Assembly (NCBI GenBank): GCA_023416955.1
Contig: JAEZGM010000042.1
Location: 1-64,000 of the forward strand
DNA: 64,000 nucleotides
Source: Bacillota bacterium
Lineage (GTDB): Bacteria > Bacillota > Clostridia > Oscillospirales > Acutalibacteraceae
Direction: 5' to 3'
Positions 16,321 through 25,625 of this stretch are shown here, in pieces (position 1 is the stretch's first letter; each line of letters opens with the position of its first letter). Position numbers and translations under genes: made by a program. The notes beneath the pieces were generated by a model. It searched no databases. It was not told the DNA's origin and saw only the letters and a program-made list of their open reading frames with translations.

Positions 16321-17373
16321 ATGGAATACGAAAACGAATATGACTTTGAAAATCGCATGGTTGCGCCGGAGTACGCCCCCGAGGACGCGGAGGTTGAAAA
16401 CCCGCTGCGCCCGAAAATACTGACGGAATACATCGGGCAGGATAAGGTAAAGGAAAACCTTTCCGTATTCATTGAGGCCGCCAAGCAGCGCAAGGAATCG
16501 CTTGACCACGTGCTGCTTTACGGCCCGCCGGGACTGGGCAAAACCACGCTCGCCGGAATCATTGCCAACGAGCTGAACGTCAATATCCGCATTACCTCCG
16601 GCCCGGCGATTGAAAAGCCGGGCGACCTTGCCGCGCTGCTGACTAACCTGAACCCGGGCGACGTGCTGTTCATTGACGAGGTGCACCGCCTTTCCCGCAG
16701 CGTGGAGGAAATTCTCTACCCTGCGATGGAGGACTTTGCGCTTGACATCATCACCGGGAAAGGGCAGATGGCGGCTTCGTATCACCTTCCTCTGCCCAAA
16801 TTCACGCTGGTGGGCGCCACCACCCGCGCCGGGCAGCTTAGCGCGCCGCTGCGCGACCGTTTCGGCGTGGTGCTGCGGCTGGAGCTTTATTCCCCGCAGG
16901 AGCTGGCGAAAATCGTGACGCGCAGCGCGAAGATTCTGGACATACCAATTGAGGCGGACGGCGCGCTTGAGGTTGCCTCGCGCTCCCGCGGCACGCCGCG
17001 TCTTGCAAACCGCCTGCTGAAACGCGTGCGGGATTTCGCGCAGCTTATCAGCGAGGGTGTCATTACTTATCAGGCGGCGAAAATCGCGCTTGACAGGCTG
17101 GAGATCGACGAAATCGGTCTGGACGCGAACGACCGCCGCATGCTTTCCACCATGATTAAGTTTTACAACGGTGGTCCGGTCGGATTGGAGACGCTCGCCG
17201 CCGCCATCGGCGAGGAAGCCGTCACGCTGGAGGACGTTTACGAACCATACCTGATGCAGATCGGCTTTTTGAGCCGTACTCCGCGCGGGCGGTGCGTAAC
17301 CCGCAGCGCGTACCTGCACCTGAACCTGACCCCGCCCGGGGAGGCGGAGACCGAGCAGCAGAAGCTGTTTTAG
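16321..17373 (+). CDS. ruvB: Holliday junction branch migration ATPase RuvB
   Basis: The hexameric motor that drives branch migration with RuvA. Of 350 residues, the AAA+ core has Walker A GPPGLGKTT (near residue 73), Walker B IDEVHRL, sensor 1 GATTRAG and the arginine finger in APLRDRFG, followed by the winged helix (TPRGRCVT) at the end. The gap of about 160 bases after ruvA contains no clear terminator, so ruvB may be read through or have its own start. Confidence 0.95.
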   Translation: MEYENEYDFENRMVAPEYAPEDAEVENPLRPKILTEYIGQDKVKENLSVFIEAAKQRKESLDHVLLYGPPGLGKTTLAGIIANELNVNIRITSGPAIEKPGDLAALLTNLNPGDVLFIDEVHRLSRSVEEILYPAMEDFALDIITGKGQMAASYHLPLPKFTLVGATTRAGQLSAPLRDRFGVVLRLELYSPQELAKIVTRSAKILDIPIEADGALEVASRSRGTPRLANRLLKRVRDFAQLISEGVITYQAAKIALDRLEIDEIGLDANDRRMLSTMIKFYNGGPVGLETLAAAIGEEAVTLEDVYEPYLMQIGFLSRTPRGRCVTRSAYLHLNLTPPGEAETEQQKLF

Positions 17374-17391
17374 GCAAACGGGGGTTATTCG

Positions 17392-17727
17392 ATGGAGTTT
17401 GAGGAAGTAAAAATTGAAATATATGTTCCGCCGGAATATGTGATTGCACTGCGCGACGCGCTGAGCGAAGCCGGGGCAGGGCACATCGGCGCGTACGACC
17501 ACTGCATTTCCGTTACTCAAGTCAGCGGCTGTTGGCGGCCCTTGCAGGGTGCCCGCCCGTTTCTGGGCGAAGTGGGGGAAATCTGTGAAGGAACGGAGCG
17601 CAAAATTGAAATCCGCTGCAAACGGGAGCTGATTCCGGAGGCGCTGCGCGTCATTGGGGAAATCCATCCTTACGAGGAACCCGTCATCAATATCGTCCCT
17701 TTGGTAAATCCTATGTATGGTATATGA
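17392..17727 (+). CDS. YqfO/NIF3-insert-like small protein
   Basis: A 111-residue alpha/beta protein: KIEIYVPPEYVIALRDALSEAGAGHIGAYDHC, then GxARPFLG and IHPYEEPVINIVPL. These match the PII/CutA-like domain that is inserted in NIF3 (YqfO) proteins and also occurs alone, as in this gene. Its function is unknown; the fold suggests ligand or metal binding. It sits 18 bases after ruvB and 53 bases before glmM, in the same direction, and is probably co-transcribed. Confidence 0.7.
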   Translation: MEFEEVKIEIYVPPEYVIALRDALSEAGAGHIGAYDHCISVTQVSGCWRPLQGARPFLGEVGEICEGTERKIEIRCKRELIPEALRVIGEIHPYEEPVINIVPLVNPMYGI

Positions 17728-17780
17728 AGAATAAAAAGCATCCGATAAAATAAAATTGAGTTTAGGAGTTGTCTTTTATT

Positions 17781-19130
17781 ATGGGCAGATTATTTGGAAC
17801 CGACGGCGTCAGAGGCGTTGCAAACAGCGAATTGACCTGTGAACTTGCTATGAATGTTGGCCGCGCGGCCGCCATGGTGCTGACCGACAGCAACCACCGA
17901 CACCCCAAATTTGTAATCGGAAAAGATACGCGCATTTCCTCCGATATGCTGGAGAGCGCGATTACCGCCGGGCTTTGCTCCGTGGGCGCGAACGTGGTGC
18001 AGCTCGGTGTTGTGCCGACGCCCGCCGTCGCCTACCTGGTGGGAAAATACAAAGCGGACGCGGGCATCATGCTGACCGCGAGCCATAATCCCTGCGAATT
18101 CAACGGTATTAAAATTTTCAGCGGTGACGGCTACAAGCTGCCCGACGCGCTGGAAGAGCAGATTGAGGCGATTGTGCTCGACCACGCGGAAGCGCCGGCT
18201 TGCCCCATTGCCGGGGACGTGGGCTTCGTTTCCACCGCGCCGAACGTCGTGCGCGACTACATCGACCATATTAAAAGCACCGTCGCGTTTTCGCTAGACG
18301 GCATCAGCGTCGCGATCGACTGCGCAAACGGCGCGGCTTCCCGCACGGCGGAGCTGCTGTTTACCGAGCTGGGCGCGAACTGCCATATGCTCTCCAATGA
18401 GCCGAACGGCGTAAATGTGAACGAAAACTGCGGCTCCACCCATATGGAAAACCTGATGGCCTATGTACAAGAGCATCAGCTGGACGCGGGCATTGCGTTC
18501 GACGGCGACGCCGACCGCTGCCTTGCGGTGGACGAAAAAGGCCAGCTTGTGGACGGCGACTACCTGATGGCAATCTGCGCCGCCGACCTGAACAGCCGCG
18601 GCAAGCTGGAAAAGAGCGCCGTTGTGGGCACAATCATGACGAATATGGGTTTCAACCGCTTCTGCGACGAAAACGGGTTAAAATTCGCCGCAACCAAAGT
18701 TGGCGACCGCTATGTACTGGAAGAGATGCTGCAGGAGGGCTATAACTTCGGCGGCGAGCAGAGCGGGCATATTATTTTCCACGATTTCAGCACAACGGGC
18801 GACGGCGAGCTGACCGCCGCGCAGCTTCTGAGCATCCTGCGCCGCCGCGAAGCAAAGCTTTCGAGCCTTGCGACCCTCATGACCCGTTACCCGCAGGTAA
18901 TGGTAAACGTGCAGGTCGGCCCCGAAGGCAAGCTGCGTTTTTATACGGACACCGAAGTCAAGGAAGTCATTGAAAAAGCGAAAGAGAAACTTGGCAGCAC
19001 GGGGCGCGTCGTGGTTCGTCCTTCCGGAACTGAACCGCTGCTGCGCGTCATGATCGAGGGCGAGGACGCACAGTCCATCGGCGTGCTGGCGAACTCCATT
19101 GCCGATGTAATGCGCGAACGGCTTTCTTAA
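17781..19130 (+). CDS. glmM: Phosphoglucosamine mutase GlmM
   Basis: Converts glucosamine-6-phosphate to glucosamine-1-phosphate for UDP-GlcNAc and peptidoglycan synthesis. The 449-residue protein has the active-site serine in TASHNP (near residue 100), the metal loop DGDADR (near residue 240), GGEQSGH for sugar binding and RPSGTEPLLRVM for phosphate binding. A start four codons upstream is possible, but MGRLFGTDGVRG is the usual N-terminus and follows aggagtt. Confidence 0.95.
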   Translation: MGRLFGTDGVRGVANSELTCELAMNVGRAAAMVLTDSNHRHPKFVIGKDTRISSDMLESAITAGLCSVGANVVQLGVVPTPAVAYLVGKYKADAGIMLTASHNPCEFNGIKIFSGDGYKLPDALEEQIEAIVLDHAEAPACPIAGDVGFVSTAPNVVRDYIDHIKSTVAFSLDGISVAIDCANGAASRTAELLFTELGANCHMLSNEPNGVNVNENCGSTHMENLMAYVQEHQLDAGIAFDGDADRCLAVDEKGQLVDGDYLMAICAADLNSRGKLEKSAVVGTIMTNMGFNRFCDENGLKFAATKVGDRYVLEEMLQEGYNFGGEQSGHIIFHDFSTTGDGELTAAQLLSILRRREAKLSSLATLMTRYPQVMVNVQVGPEGKLRFYTDTEVKEVIEKAKEKLGSTGRVVVRPSGTEPLLRVMIEGEDAQSIGVLANSIADVMRERLS

Positions 19131-19192
19131 GATGTCTTTACGCCATTGAAACAGAGCAAATAACAAAACATCACCGATAAAGAGGAACTGCT

Positions 19193-20056
19193 TTGAGAAC
19201 TGCAAACTGGAAAGATTATGAACTGATTGACACTTCGGGGGGGGAACGGCTGGAGCGGTGGGGAAATGTAATTCTCATCCGCCCAGACCCCCAGATCATT
19301 TGGAATACCCCGAAAAAAAGCCCGCTGTGGAAACAGGCAAACGCCCGCTATTCCCGCTCCCAGACGGGCGGCGGAAGCTGGCAGAATTTTAAAAGCGTGC
19401 CCGCCATGTGGAAAATCGGCTATGACGGCTTGACGTTTCAGCTGAAAACCATGGGGTTCAAGCATACGGGTATTTTCCCCGAGCAGGCGGTGAACTGGGA
19501 TTTCGCCATGGAGAAAATCCGCACGGCAAACCGTCCGGTTAAGGTGCTGAACCTGTTCGGCTACACCGGCGCGGCGACGCTGGCCTGTTTGAAAGCGGGG
19601 GCGCAGGTCTGCCATGTGGATGCTTCCAAGGGTATGGTGAGCTGGGCGCGGGAAAACGCCGCGACCTCCGGCCTTGCGGACAGGCCCGTGCGCTGGATTG
19701 TGGATGACTGCATGAAATTCGTGCAGCGCGAGCAGCGGCGCGGCAACACCTACGACGGCATCATCATGGACCCTCCCTCCTACGGAAGAGGGCCGAACGG
19801 CGAAGTCTGGAAGCTGGAGGAACAGCTCTACTCCCTGGTTGAGCAGTGTGTTCCCGTCCTGTCGGACAATCCGCTGTTCTTTATTCTGAATTCGTATACC
19901 ACCGGGCTTTCCCCGGCGGTTATGGAGTACCTTCTGGGCGTAATGATCGGCACAAAGCACGGCGGCAGCGTTTCTTCGAGTGAAATCGGCCTGCCCGTGA
20001 TAGAAACCGGTCTTACCCTCCCCTGCGGCAGTACCGCCATCTGGACGAATGAATAA
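19193..20056 (+). CDS. Class I SAM-dependent rRNA methyltransferase (RlmI/RlmK-like)
   Basis: A 287-residue methyltransferase of the large-subunit rRNA cytosine-C5/guanine type. The SAM-binding motif NLFGYTGAATLAC lies near residue 120, VCHVDASKGMV follows, and DPPSYGRG (near 190) is the catalytic NPPY/DPPS-type motif. Unlike full RlmI it has no PUA domain in front, so the exact target base is uncertain. The start is TTG, supported by agagga at 19181-19186 and no better ATG nearby. glmM lies 62 bases upstream. Confidence 0.8.
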   Translation: MRTANWKDYELIDTSGGERLERWGNVILIRPDPQIIWNTPKKSPLWKQANARYSRSQTGGGSWQNFKSVPAMWKIGYDGLTFQLKTMGFKHTGIFPEQAVNWDFAMEKIRTANRPVKVLNLFGYTGAATLACLKAGAQVCHVDASKGMVSWARENAATSGLADRPVRWIVDDCMKFVQREQRRGNTYDGIIMDPPSYGRGPNGEVWKLEEQLYSLVEQCVPVLSDNPLFFILNSYTTGLSPAVMEYLLGVMIGTKHGGSVSSSEIGLPVIETGLTLPCGSTAIWTNE

Positions 20057-20074
20057 ATAAACAAAAAATCCCAC

Positions 20075-20100
20075 GCTGCATATCCCGAGGGATATGCAGC
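20075..20100. terminator. Strong hairpin after the rRNA methyltransferase gene
   Basis: A 12-bp perfect stem (gctgcatatccc paired with gggatatgcagc) with a two-base loop. The A-run on its left would be a T-run for minus-strand transcripts; plus-strand readthrough lacks one. Confidence 0.55.
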
Positions 20101-20151
20101 GGAGTGTAAGACACTGCTCCCCCCATAAAAATAACAAAGCCAAATTCAGTG

Positions 20152-20347
20152 CCGTCCATGAAAACCACAAAGTGAGCCAGCGCCCAACAGTCTAATGGGG
20201 ATACCGTGGGGGTGCAGGGGGGATTTATGGAGCCCTCCCTTGGCCTTTCAAATCCCCCTCGTGTGCGCAGAGCGCACACTGCGGCCTTTTGCGTACTTTC
20301 GGCCGCATCCGAAAGTACGGGCCCGCCCGGCCTGAGGGCAAGCTCAA
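20152..20347 (+). repeat. Dispersed repeat family B, copy 2
   Basis: Same order of landmarks as the copy at 14635-14825: ccgtccatgaaaacca, ggggataccgtgggggtgc, ccctcccttggcctttcaaat, a hairpin gtgtgcgcagagcgcacac, ccttttgcgtactttcggc and gcccggcctgagggcaag. The hairpin stems differ in sequence but keep pairing, which suggests that structure is conserved. It fills most of the gap before ecfA1. Confidence 0.8.
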
Positions 20348-20457
20348 TAAATCACAAAGTCAGCTTCAACCCGGCTCGCCCGAAGGCAATAATAAATCAT
20401 GAGTAATTAATAAAACATCCTCCAATCAGTAACGCCCGGAAAGGGGTTCCAATCAAA

Positions 20458-21306
20458 ATGGATTATATCAAAGCAGAGCACGTCGCGTTTTCCTACGGTG
20501 AAGAAGGAACGGAAGAAGTAAAAGAAGTCCTTCACGACATTTCCATGACCATCCAAAAAGGCGAGTTCGTCGCCCTCCTCGGCCACAACGGTTCGGGAAA
20601 ATCCACCATGGCAAAGCAGTTTAACGCCATGCTGCTGCCAAGCCATGGCAAGATTTTTGTGGACGGCATCGACTCCGTGAATGAGGACCTGCTGTACGAA
20701 ATTCGCCGACGGGTGGGCCTTGTGCTGCAAAACCCCGACAACCAGCTGGTTGCCAGCATCGTGGAGGAAGACGTTGCGTTTGGACCGGAAAACCTCGGCG
20801 TTCCGCCGGAGGAAATACGCCGCCGGGTGGACGATGCGCTGAAAGCGGTCGAGATGTACGATTTCCGCCTGAACGCGCCGTACAAGCTTTCGGGTGGGCA
20901 GAAGCAGCGCATTGCCATCGCGGGCATTATTGCGATGCAGCCGGACTGCATCGTGCTGGACGAGCCTACCGCTATGCTTGACCCGCGCGGCCGCACGGAG
21001 GTAATGGAAACCATTCAGCGGCTGAACCGCGAAAAGGGCATTACCATCGTATTGATTACCCATTACATGGACGAAGCCGTACAGGCTGACCGCGTGATTG
21101 TAATGGATAACGGGGATATTTTGACACAGGGAGCCCCACGCGAAGTATTTTCACAGGTGGAACTGCTCAAGCAGCACGCGCTTGACGTACCGCAGTCCAC
21201 CGAACTGATATACCGCCTGCATGAAAGCGGGATTTCGCTACCGGAAAATGTTCTGAACGCTGAAGAATGTGTTGCGGCGCTCGAACCGTTATTAAAGAGA
21301 GCGTAA
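20458..21306 (+). CDS. ecfA1: Energy-coupling factor transporter ATPase EcfA1
   Basis: One of two ATPases that power ECF (group II) vitamin and metal uptake with swappable substrate-binding S components. The 282-residue protein has Walker A GHNGSGKST (near residue 42), Q-loop LQNPDNQ, signature LSGGQKQR, Walker B CIVLDEP and the H-switch TH. It is followed by ecfA2, ecfT and truA, the standard Firmicutes order. No S component gene is nearby, as expected for the shared module. Confidence 0.93.
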   Translation: MDYIKAEHVAFSYGEEGTEEVKEVLHDISMTIQKGEFVALLGHNGSGKSTMAKQFNAMLLPSHGKIFVDGIDSVNEDLLYEIRRRVGLVLQNPDNQLVASIVEEDVAFGPENLGVPPEEIRRRVDDALKAVEMYDFRLNAPYKLSGGQKQRIAIAGIIAMQPDCIVLDEPTAMLDPRGRTEVMETIQRLNREKGITIVLITHYMDEAVQADRVIVMDNGDILTQGAPREVFSQVELLKQHALDVPQSTELIYRLHESGISLPENVLNAEECVAALEPLLKRA

Positions 21307-21325
21307 TCGTAATTAGGAGTAGCTT

Positions 21326-22192
21326 ATGCCTGTCATTGAAACAAAAGAACTGTCGCTTACCTACGGCGCGGGAACCCCATTTGAAAAGGTTGCCGTGGAT
21401 CACGTTGCTATTTCAATTGAACAGGGGGAATTTATCGGGTTAATCGGCCACACCGGCTCCGGAAAATCCACTCTGATTCAAATGCTGAACGGCCTGCTGC
21501 GCCCGACCGGCGGCACCGTTTTGCTCAACGGAAAAGATATTTGGGCGGAGCCGAAGAAAATCCGCGCCGTGCGCTTTCAGGTCGGCATGGTCTTTCAGTA
21601 CCCGGAACACCAGCTCTTTGAAGAAACCGTACTCAAGGATATTCAGTTCGGCCCGAAAAACATGGGACTGACGGAAGCGGAGGCGGAAAAACGCGCCCGG
21701 GAAGCGGCGGAGTTTGTCGGCCTTAAAGAGGAGCTGCTTGAGAAAAGCCCGTTCGAGCTTTCCGGCGGCGAAAAACGCCGCGCCGCCATCGCTGGGGTTA
21801 TCGCGATGGATCCCGACGTGCTGATTTTGGACGAGCCGACGGCGGGCCTTGACCCGCACGGCCGTGACATGCTTTTGAACCAGATTCGGAATTACCATCA
21901 GATTCGGAACAATACCGTAATCCTCGTTTCCCACAGTATGGAGGACATTGCCCGCGTCGCCGACCGTGTACTGGTGATGAACGCGAGCCGTACGGAAATG
22001 TTTGATACCACCGACGCGGTTTTCGCACGCGGCGCGGAGCTGGAGAGCATCGGCCTGCGCGTACCGGAAATCACGAAAATCATGACCGTACTGAAAGAAA
22101 AAGGCTACCCCGTTGCCCCCACGCTGACGGTGGAACAGGCTGTACAGCAGCTGCTGCCGCTGCTGCGGAAAGGGGAGGACGCAAATGGTTAG
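21326..22192 (+). CDS. ecfA2: Energy-coupling factor transporter ATPase EcfA2
   Basis: Second ATPase of the ECF module; it pairs with EcfA1. Of 288 residues, Walker A GHTGSGKST, QMVFQYPEHQLF, signature LSGGEKRR, Walker B LILDEP and the switch SHS are intact. It starts 19 bases after ecfA1 with a ggagtagc ribosome site and overlaps ecfT by eight bases. Confidence 0.93.
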   Translation: MPVIETKELSLTYGAGTPFEKVAVDHVAISIEQGEFIGLIGHTGSGKSTLIQMLNGLLRPTGGTVLLNGKDIWAEPKKIRAVRFQVGMVFQYPEHQLFEETVLKDIQFGPKNMGLTEAEAEKRAREAAEFVGLKEELLEKSPFELSGGEKRRAAIAGVIAMDPDVLILDEPTAGLDPHGRDMLLNQIRNYHQIRNNTVILVSHSMEDIARVADRVLVMNASRTEMFDTTDAVFARGAELESIGLRVPEITKIMTVLKEKGYPVAPTLTVEQAVQQLLPLLRKGEDANG

Positions 22193-23000
22193 AGATATTA
22201 CGCTGGGTCAGTTTATTCCGGGAAAGTCCGTCGTACACCGTCTTGACCCCCGTGTGAAGCTGGCGCTGACCTTCGCATTTATTATTTTTATTTTTGTCGC
22301 CTCAAACTTTGAAAGCCTGCTGCTGATGGTCGCGATGATTTTCACCATACTGCTGCTTTCCGGCGTACCGCTGATGCAGTATTTTAAAAGTTTGAAAGCA
22401 ATTATTTTTGTCGTCCTTTTTACCTCCGTATTAAATTTGTTTTACGGTACGGGCGAACCGGTATGGAGCTTCGGCTTCATGCAGATTACAAGGAACGGCA
22501 TTGTGAACGCAATTTTTATTACAATCCGCATTGTCAGCCTGATTCTGTTCAGTTCCGTGCTGACGTTCACCACGTCGCCAACCGAGCTGACCGACGCGCT
22601 GGAGCGCATTATGGCACCGCTGAAGCTGCTGCACGTTAAGGTGCATGAAATCGCGATGATGATGACGATTGCACTGCGCTTCGTCCCGACGCTGCTGGAA
22701 GAGACGGATAAAATCATGAGCGCGCAGAAAGCCCGCGGCGCCGACATGGAAAGCGGCGGGTTCATGCAGCGTGTAAAGGCGCTGATTCCGATTTTAATCC
22801 CGCTTTTTGTTTCCTCCTTCCGCCGGGCGTACGACTTAGCCATGGCGATGGAGTGCCGCTGCTACCACGGCGGTGAAGGCCGCACCAAAATGAAGGTGCT
22901 GCACGCCGGCAAACGCGACGTGGCCGCGGTTGCGCTGACCGTGATTCTGTGCGCCGGGGTCATTCTGTGCGTGATTTATTTCCCTTCGGCACTCAAATAA
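22185..23000 (+). CDS. ecfT: Energy-coupling factor transporter transmembrane protein EcfT
   Basis: Membrane scaffold linking the two Ecf ATPases to S components. The 271-residue protein has about five to six transmembrane segments and the two cytoplasmic coupling motifs of the family, QKARGAD (near residue 183) and AMECRCY (near 223), each with the Ala-x-x-Arg or Ala-Arg pattern. Overlap with ecfA2 suggests coupled translation. Confidence 0.92.
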   Translation: MVRDITLGQFIPGKSVVHRLDPRVKLALTFAFIIFIFVASNFESLLLMVAMIFTILLLSGVPLMQYFKSLKAIIFVVLFTSVLNLFYGTGEPVWSFGFMQITRNGIVNAIFITIRIVSLILFSSVLTFTTSPTELTDALERIMAPLKLLHVKVHEIAMMMTIALRFVPTLLEETDKIMSAQKARGADMESGGFMQRVKALIPILIPLFVSSFRRAYDLAMAMECRCYHGGEGRTKMKVLHAGKRDVAAVALTVILCAGVILCVIYFPSALK

Positions 23001-23042
23001 GCGACCCTTTTTCACCGAGACACAGAAAGGAGTTCTGAATCC

Positions 23043-23795
23043 ATGAGGAATTTGCTGCTGAGCATCAGCTACGACGGCGCAAACTACCACGGCTGGCAGA
23101 TTCAGCAAAACGCCGTTTCCGTACAGCAGGTTTTTCAGGACGCACTGTTCCGTGTGCTGGGCGAGAGGCCGGACATCAAGGGCTGCAGCCGCACCGACTC
23201 CTTTGTGCACGCGCGGCAGTTCTGCATCAGCTTAAAAACGGAGCACAACATTCCGTGCGAACGGCTGGTGGGGGCGCTGAACCACTTTCTGCCCGACGAC
23301 ATGGCAGTGCAAAGCTGCCAAGAGGTACCTCCGGATTTTCACGCCCGGTACTCCTGCACCGGCAAGGAATACGTCTACCAGATTTGGAACAACCCGGTGC
23401 GCGACCCGTTCCTGAACCGACGCGCGCTGCATTACTGGTACGCGCTGGACGAAAAGCAGCTGAACGAGGCGGCTTCGCACTTTCTGGGCACGCATGATTT
23501 TACCTCGTTCTGTACGCTGGACGCGCGCGACCGCGGCGATATGACCCGCACGGTCACAAAAGCCGAGGTGCGGCGCGAGGGTGATATGGTGCTGTTCACC
23601 GTCGCTGCCGACGGATTCCTTTACAATATGGTGCGCATTATGGTCGGCACGCTGCTGCGGGTCGCGCAGGGAAAATTTGAACCGAAGAACATCGTAGGCA
23701 TTATAGAAGCAAAGAACCGCAAAGCGGCGGGACCCACCGCCCCGCCCTTCGGGCTTTATTTAAACCGTGTTTTTTATGAGGATGTGAAGCCATGA
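23043..23795 (+). CDS. truA: tRNA pseudouridine(38-40) synthase TruA
   Basis: Isomerises uridines 38-40 in the anticodon stem-loop of tRNAs. The 250-residue protein has the catalytic aspartate in SRTDSFVHA (near residue 52) and the LLSISYDGANYHGWQ and FLYNMVRIMVG motifs. It starts with an aaaggag ribosome site 42 bases after ecfT, and its stop overlaps the next start by four bases. Confidence 0.95.
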   Translation: MRNLLLSISYDGANYHGWQIQQNAVSVQQVFQDALFRVLGERPDIKGCSRTDSFVHARQFCISLKTEHNIPCERLVGALNHFLPDDMAVQSCQEVPPDFHARYSCTGKEYVYQIWNNPVRDPFLNRRALHYWYALDEKQLNEAASHFLGTHDFTSFCTLDARDRGDMTRTVTKAEVRREGDMVLFTVAADGFLYNMVRIMVGTLLRVAQGKFEPKNIVGIIEAKNRKAAGPTAPPFGLYLNRVFYEDVKP

Positions 23796-25027
23796 GTAAC
23801 GGGCAGCGTTTTGACACCGCCGAGCTTGACCCGGCAAAATACAAGTCTCCCCGGCAACGCCGGCCGCGCAAAGGCCAGCGCAAACGCGAGGGGCGCGCGC
23901 CGAAGTGGGTTTACCGTATTATTCTAATCCTGATTCTTTGTTTTGCCTCCATGCTGCTGTGGTTTAACCGCTCCAACCTGACACCGGAAAACGTACTCGA
24001 TTGGGCGCAGACGCAAATCGTGGGCATGGGCACGGGAGACGGGTTCCCCTACGAAATTGCGGGAAACGAGGTTTCCTCCGGCAATTTCAAATCCATGAAT
24101 AAAGAACTGGTCATGGTGCGTGACACCGAACTGACCGTGCTAAACTCCACCGCGAAAGAGACGCTTAGCCGCCAGCACAGCTTCTCAAAGCCTGTTATGA
24201 AGCTGAACGGCCCGCGTACGCTGATTTATAATCTCGGCGGCGTCGGGTACCAGATTGAAACTCAGCGCAGTACAGCGGTCAAGGGCAATACGAGCGGAAA
24301 CATTCTGTGCGGGGCGCTTGCGGGCAACGGCAGGTACGCGCTGATTACACAGGAGAGCGGATACTGCGGTTACCTTACCGCGTATCTCCCCAATAACCAA
24401 CCCATGTTTCATTATTGGTTTTCCGAATATTACCCCACAGCGGCAGCGTTGAACGCACGCGGGACAAAGGCTGTGGTTACCGGCGCCTCTGCAAAGGACG
24501 GCGGGCTTACTTCCGCCGTATACCTGCTGAATTTCAGTGACAGCAAGCCGGTTTCTCCGATCGGCACTTATACGGAAAATATGATGGTCGACACCGCTTT
24601 TTATGACGACGGCACCGCAGTCGCGGTCGGCGACCGTCTTACTGCCGTAATCAACACCGATACCGGAAAAAAAGTAGATTTTGACTATGAAGGAAAGCAG
24701 CTCGCCGCATATGATATGAATAACGGCAAAACCGCGCTGAGTCTCGTTCCGTATCAGAACTCCGCCAGCTCTGAACTGGTTGTGCTGGATACGAGCGGCA
24801 AGGCGGCAGCTACCATTCCGCTGAAACAGGCGGTAAAATCCGTTTCACTGTTTGGCGGTACTGTGGCGGCGCTGGCGGACGGCCGGGTCTATTTTTACTC
24901 TGCTTCCACCGGCGCGGCGCAGGGAAGCTGTTCTGCCGGAAACGACGCTGCGGCAATTGCTCTTGGCAGCGAAACCTCCGTTTACATACTGGGCGTAACC
25001 GAGGTGCGCCAGGGAACTGCCGGGTAA
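23792..25027 (+). CDS. DUF5711-family membrane-anchored protein
   Basis: A 411-residue protein with a basic N-terminus (RQRRPRKGQRKREGR), one transmembrane helix at about residues 42-58, and a large extracellular part that appears to be a beta-propeller-like repeat (repeated patterns such as YFDxGxAV and VVLDTSGKAAATI). Family function is unknown. It overlaps the truA stop by four bases, which suggests coupled expression but not a shared function. Confidence 0.7.
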   Translation: MSNGQRFDTAELDPAKYKSPRQRRPRKGQRKREGRAPKWVYRIILILILCFASMLLWFNRSNLTPENVLDWAQTQIVGMGTGDGFPYEIAGNEVSSGNFKSMNKELVMVRDTELTVLNSTAKETLSRQHSFSKPVMKLNGPRTLIYNLGGVGYQIETQRSTAVKGNTSGNILCGALAGNGRYALITQESGYCGYLTAYLPNNQPMFHYWFSEYYPTAAALNARGTKAVVTGASAKDGGLTSAVYLLNFSDSKPVSPIGTYTENMMVDTAFYDDGTAVAVGDRLTAVINTDTGKKVDFDYEGKQLAAYDMNNGKTALSLVPYQNSASSELVVLDTSGKAAATIPLKQAVKSVSLFGGTVAALADGRVYFYSASTGAAQGSCSAGNDAAAIALGSETSVYILGVTEVRQGTAG

Positions 25028-25096
25028 GTCTTGTGCAAAATATAGTTTTGTGCTATATTATTATGATAGTCCGAAGCGACGGGAGGGATCATCGGT

Positions 25097-25609
25097 ATGG
25101 TGCTGGATCTCATTTTTTTAATAATTTTTTTAGGATTCATGATTTCCGGATTTAAAATCGGGCTTGTCCGCTCACTGGTCGGCCTGATTGGCTCCGTTTT
25201 CGCAATGGTCGCCTCCGTTATCCTTGCAAACCGATTTTCCGGTCTGATTGCTTCGCTGCTGCTTCAGGGTAAAAGCGGCAATGTGCTGGAACTGACCCTG
25301 ACCAGGGTGATTGTTACTGTAGTGATTTACATGCTGCTCCAGATGCTGGTCCGCATGGTGGTCGGTGCGCTCGATACCGTATTTCACTTACCGCTGCTTC
25401 ATCAGGTCAACCAGCTGCTTGGAGGCGTTTTCGGGCTGCTGAAGGGGGCGCTGGTGATTTTCCTGCTGTGTGCCGTGCTTCAGATGACAATTCCTGTATT
25501 TTCAATAAAAAATCCAAATTTCGTAAGCAAACAAATTATCAGCTCCTGCATTTATCAGTTCACTGTTGCGCATAATCCTATTTACGAGCTCTTTCTTGTG
25601 GAATTATAG
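25097..25609 (+). CDS. CvpA-family membrane protein
   Basis: A 170-residue protein with four hydrophobic segments and the LIFLIIFLGFMISGFKIG start typical of CvpA (named after colicin V production, where it was first noted). The family's true role is unclear; proposed links are to envelope stress and purine-linked secretion. No strong operon partner; pgsA follows after 16 bases. Confidence 0.8.
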   Translation: MVLDLIFLIIFLGFMISGFKIGLVRSLVGLIGSVFAMVASVILANRFSGLIASLLLQGKSGNVLELTLTRVIVTVVIYMLLQMLVRMVVGALDTVFHLPLLHQVNQLLGGVFGLLKGALVIFLLCAVLQMTIPVFSIKNPNFVSKQIISSCIYQFTVAHNPIYELFLVEL

Positions 25610-25625
25610 ATTGGAGTAAAGCAAA

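Noticed and set aside
16315..17667. Long minus-strand frame opposite ruvB
   Set aside because: It is a codon-bias shadow of ruvB and the following gene; low-complexity translation without recognisable domains.
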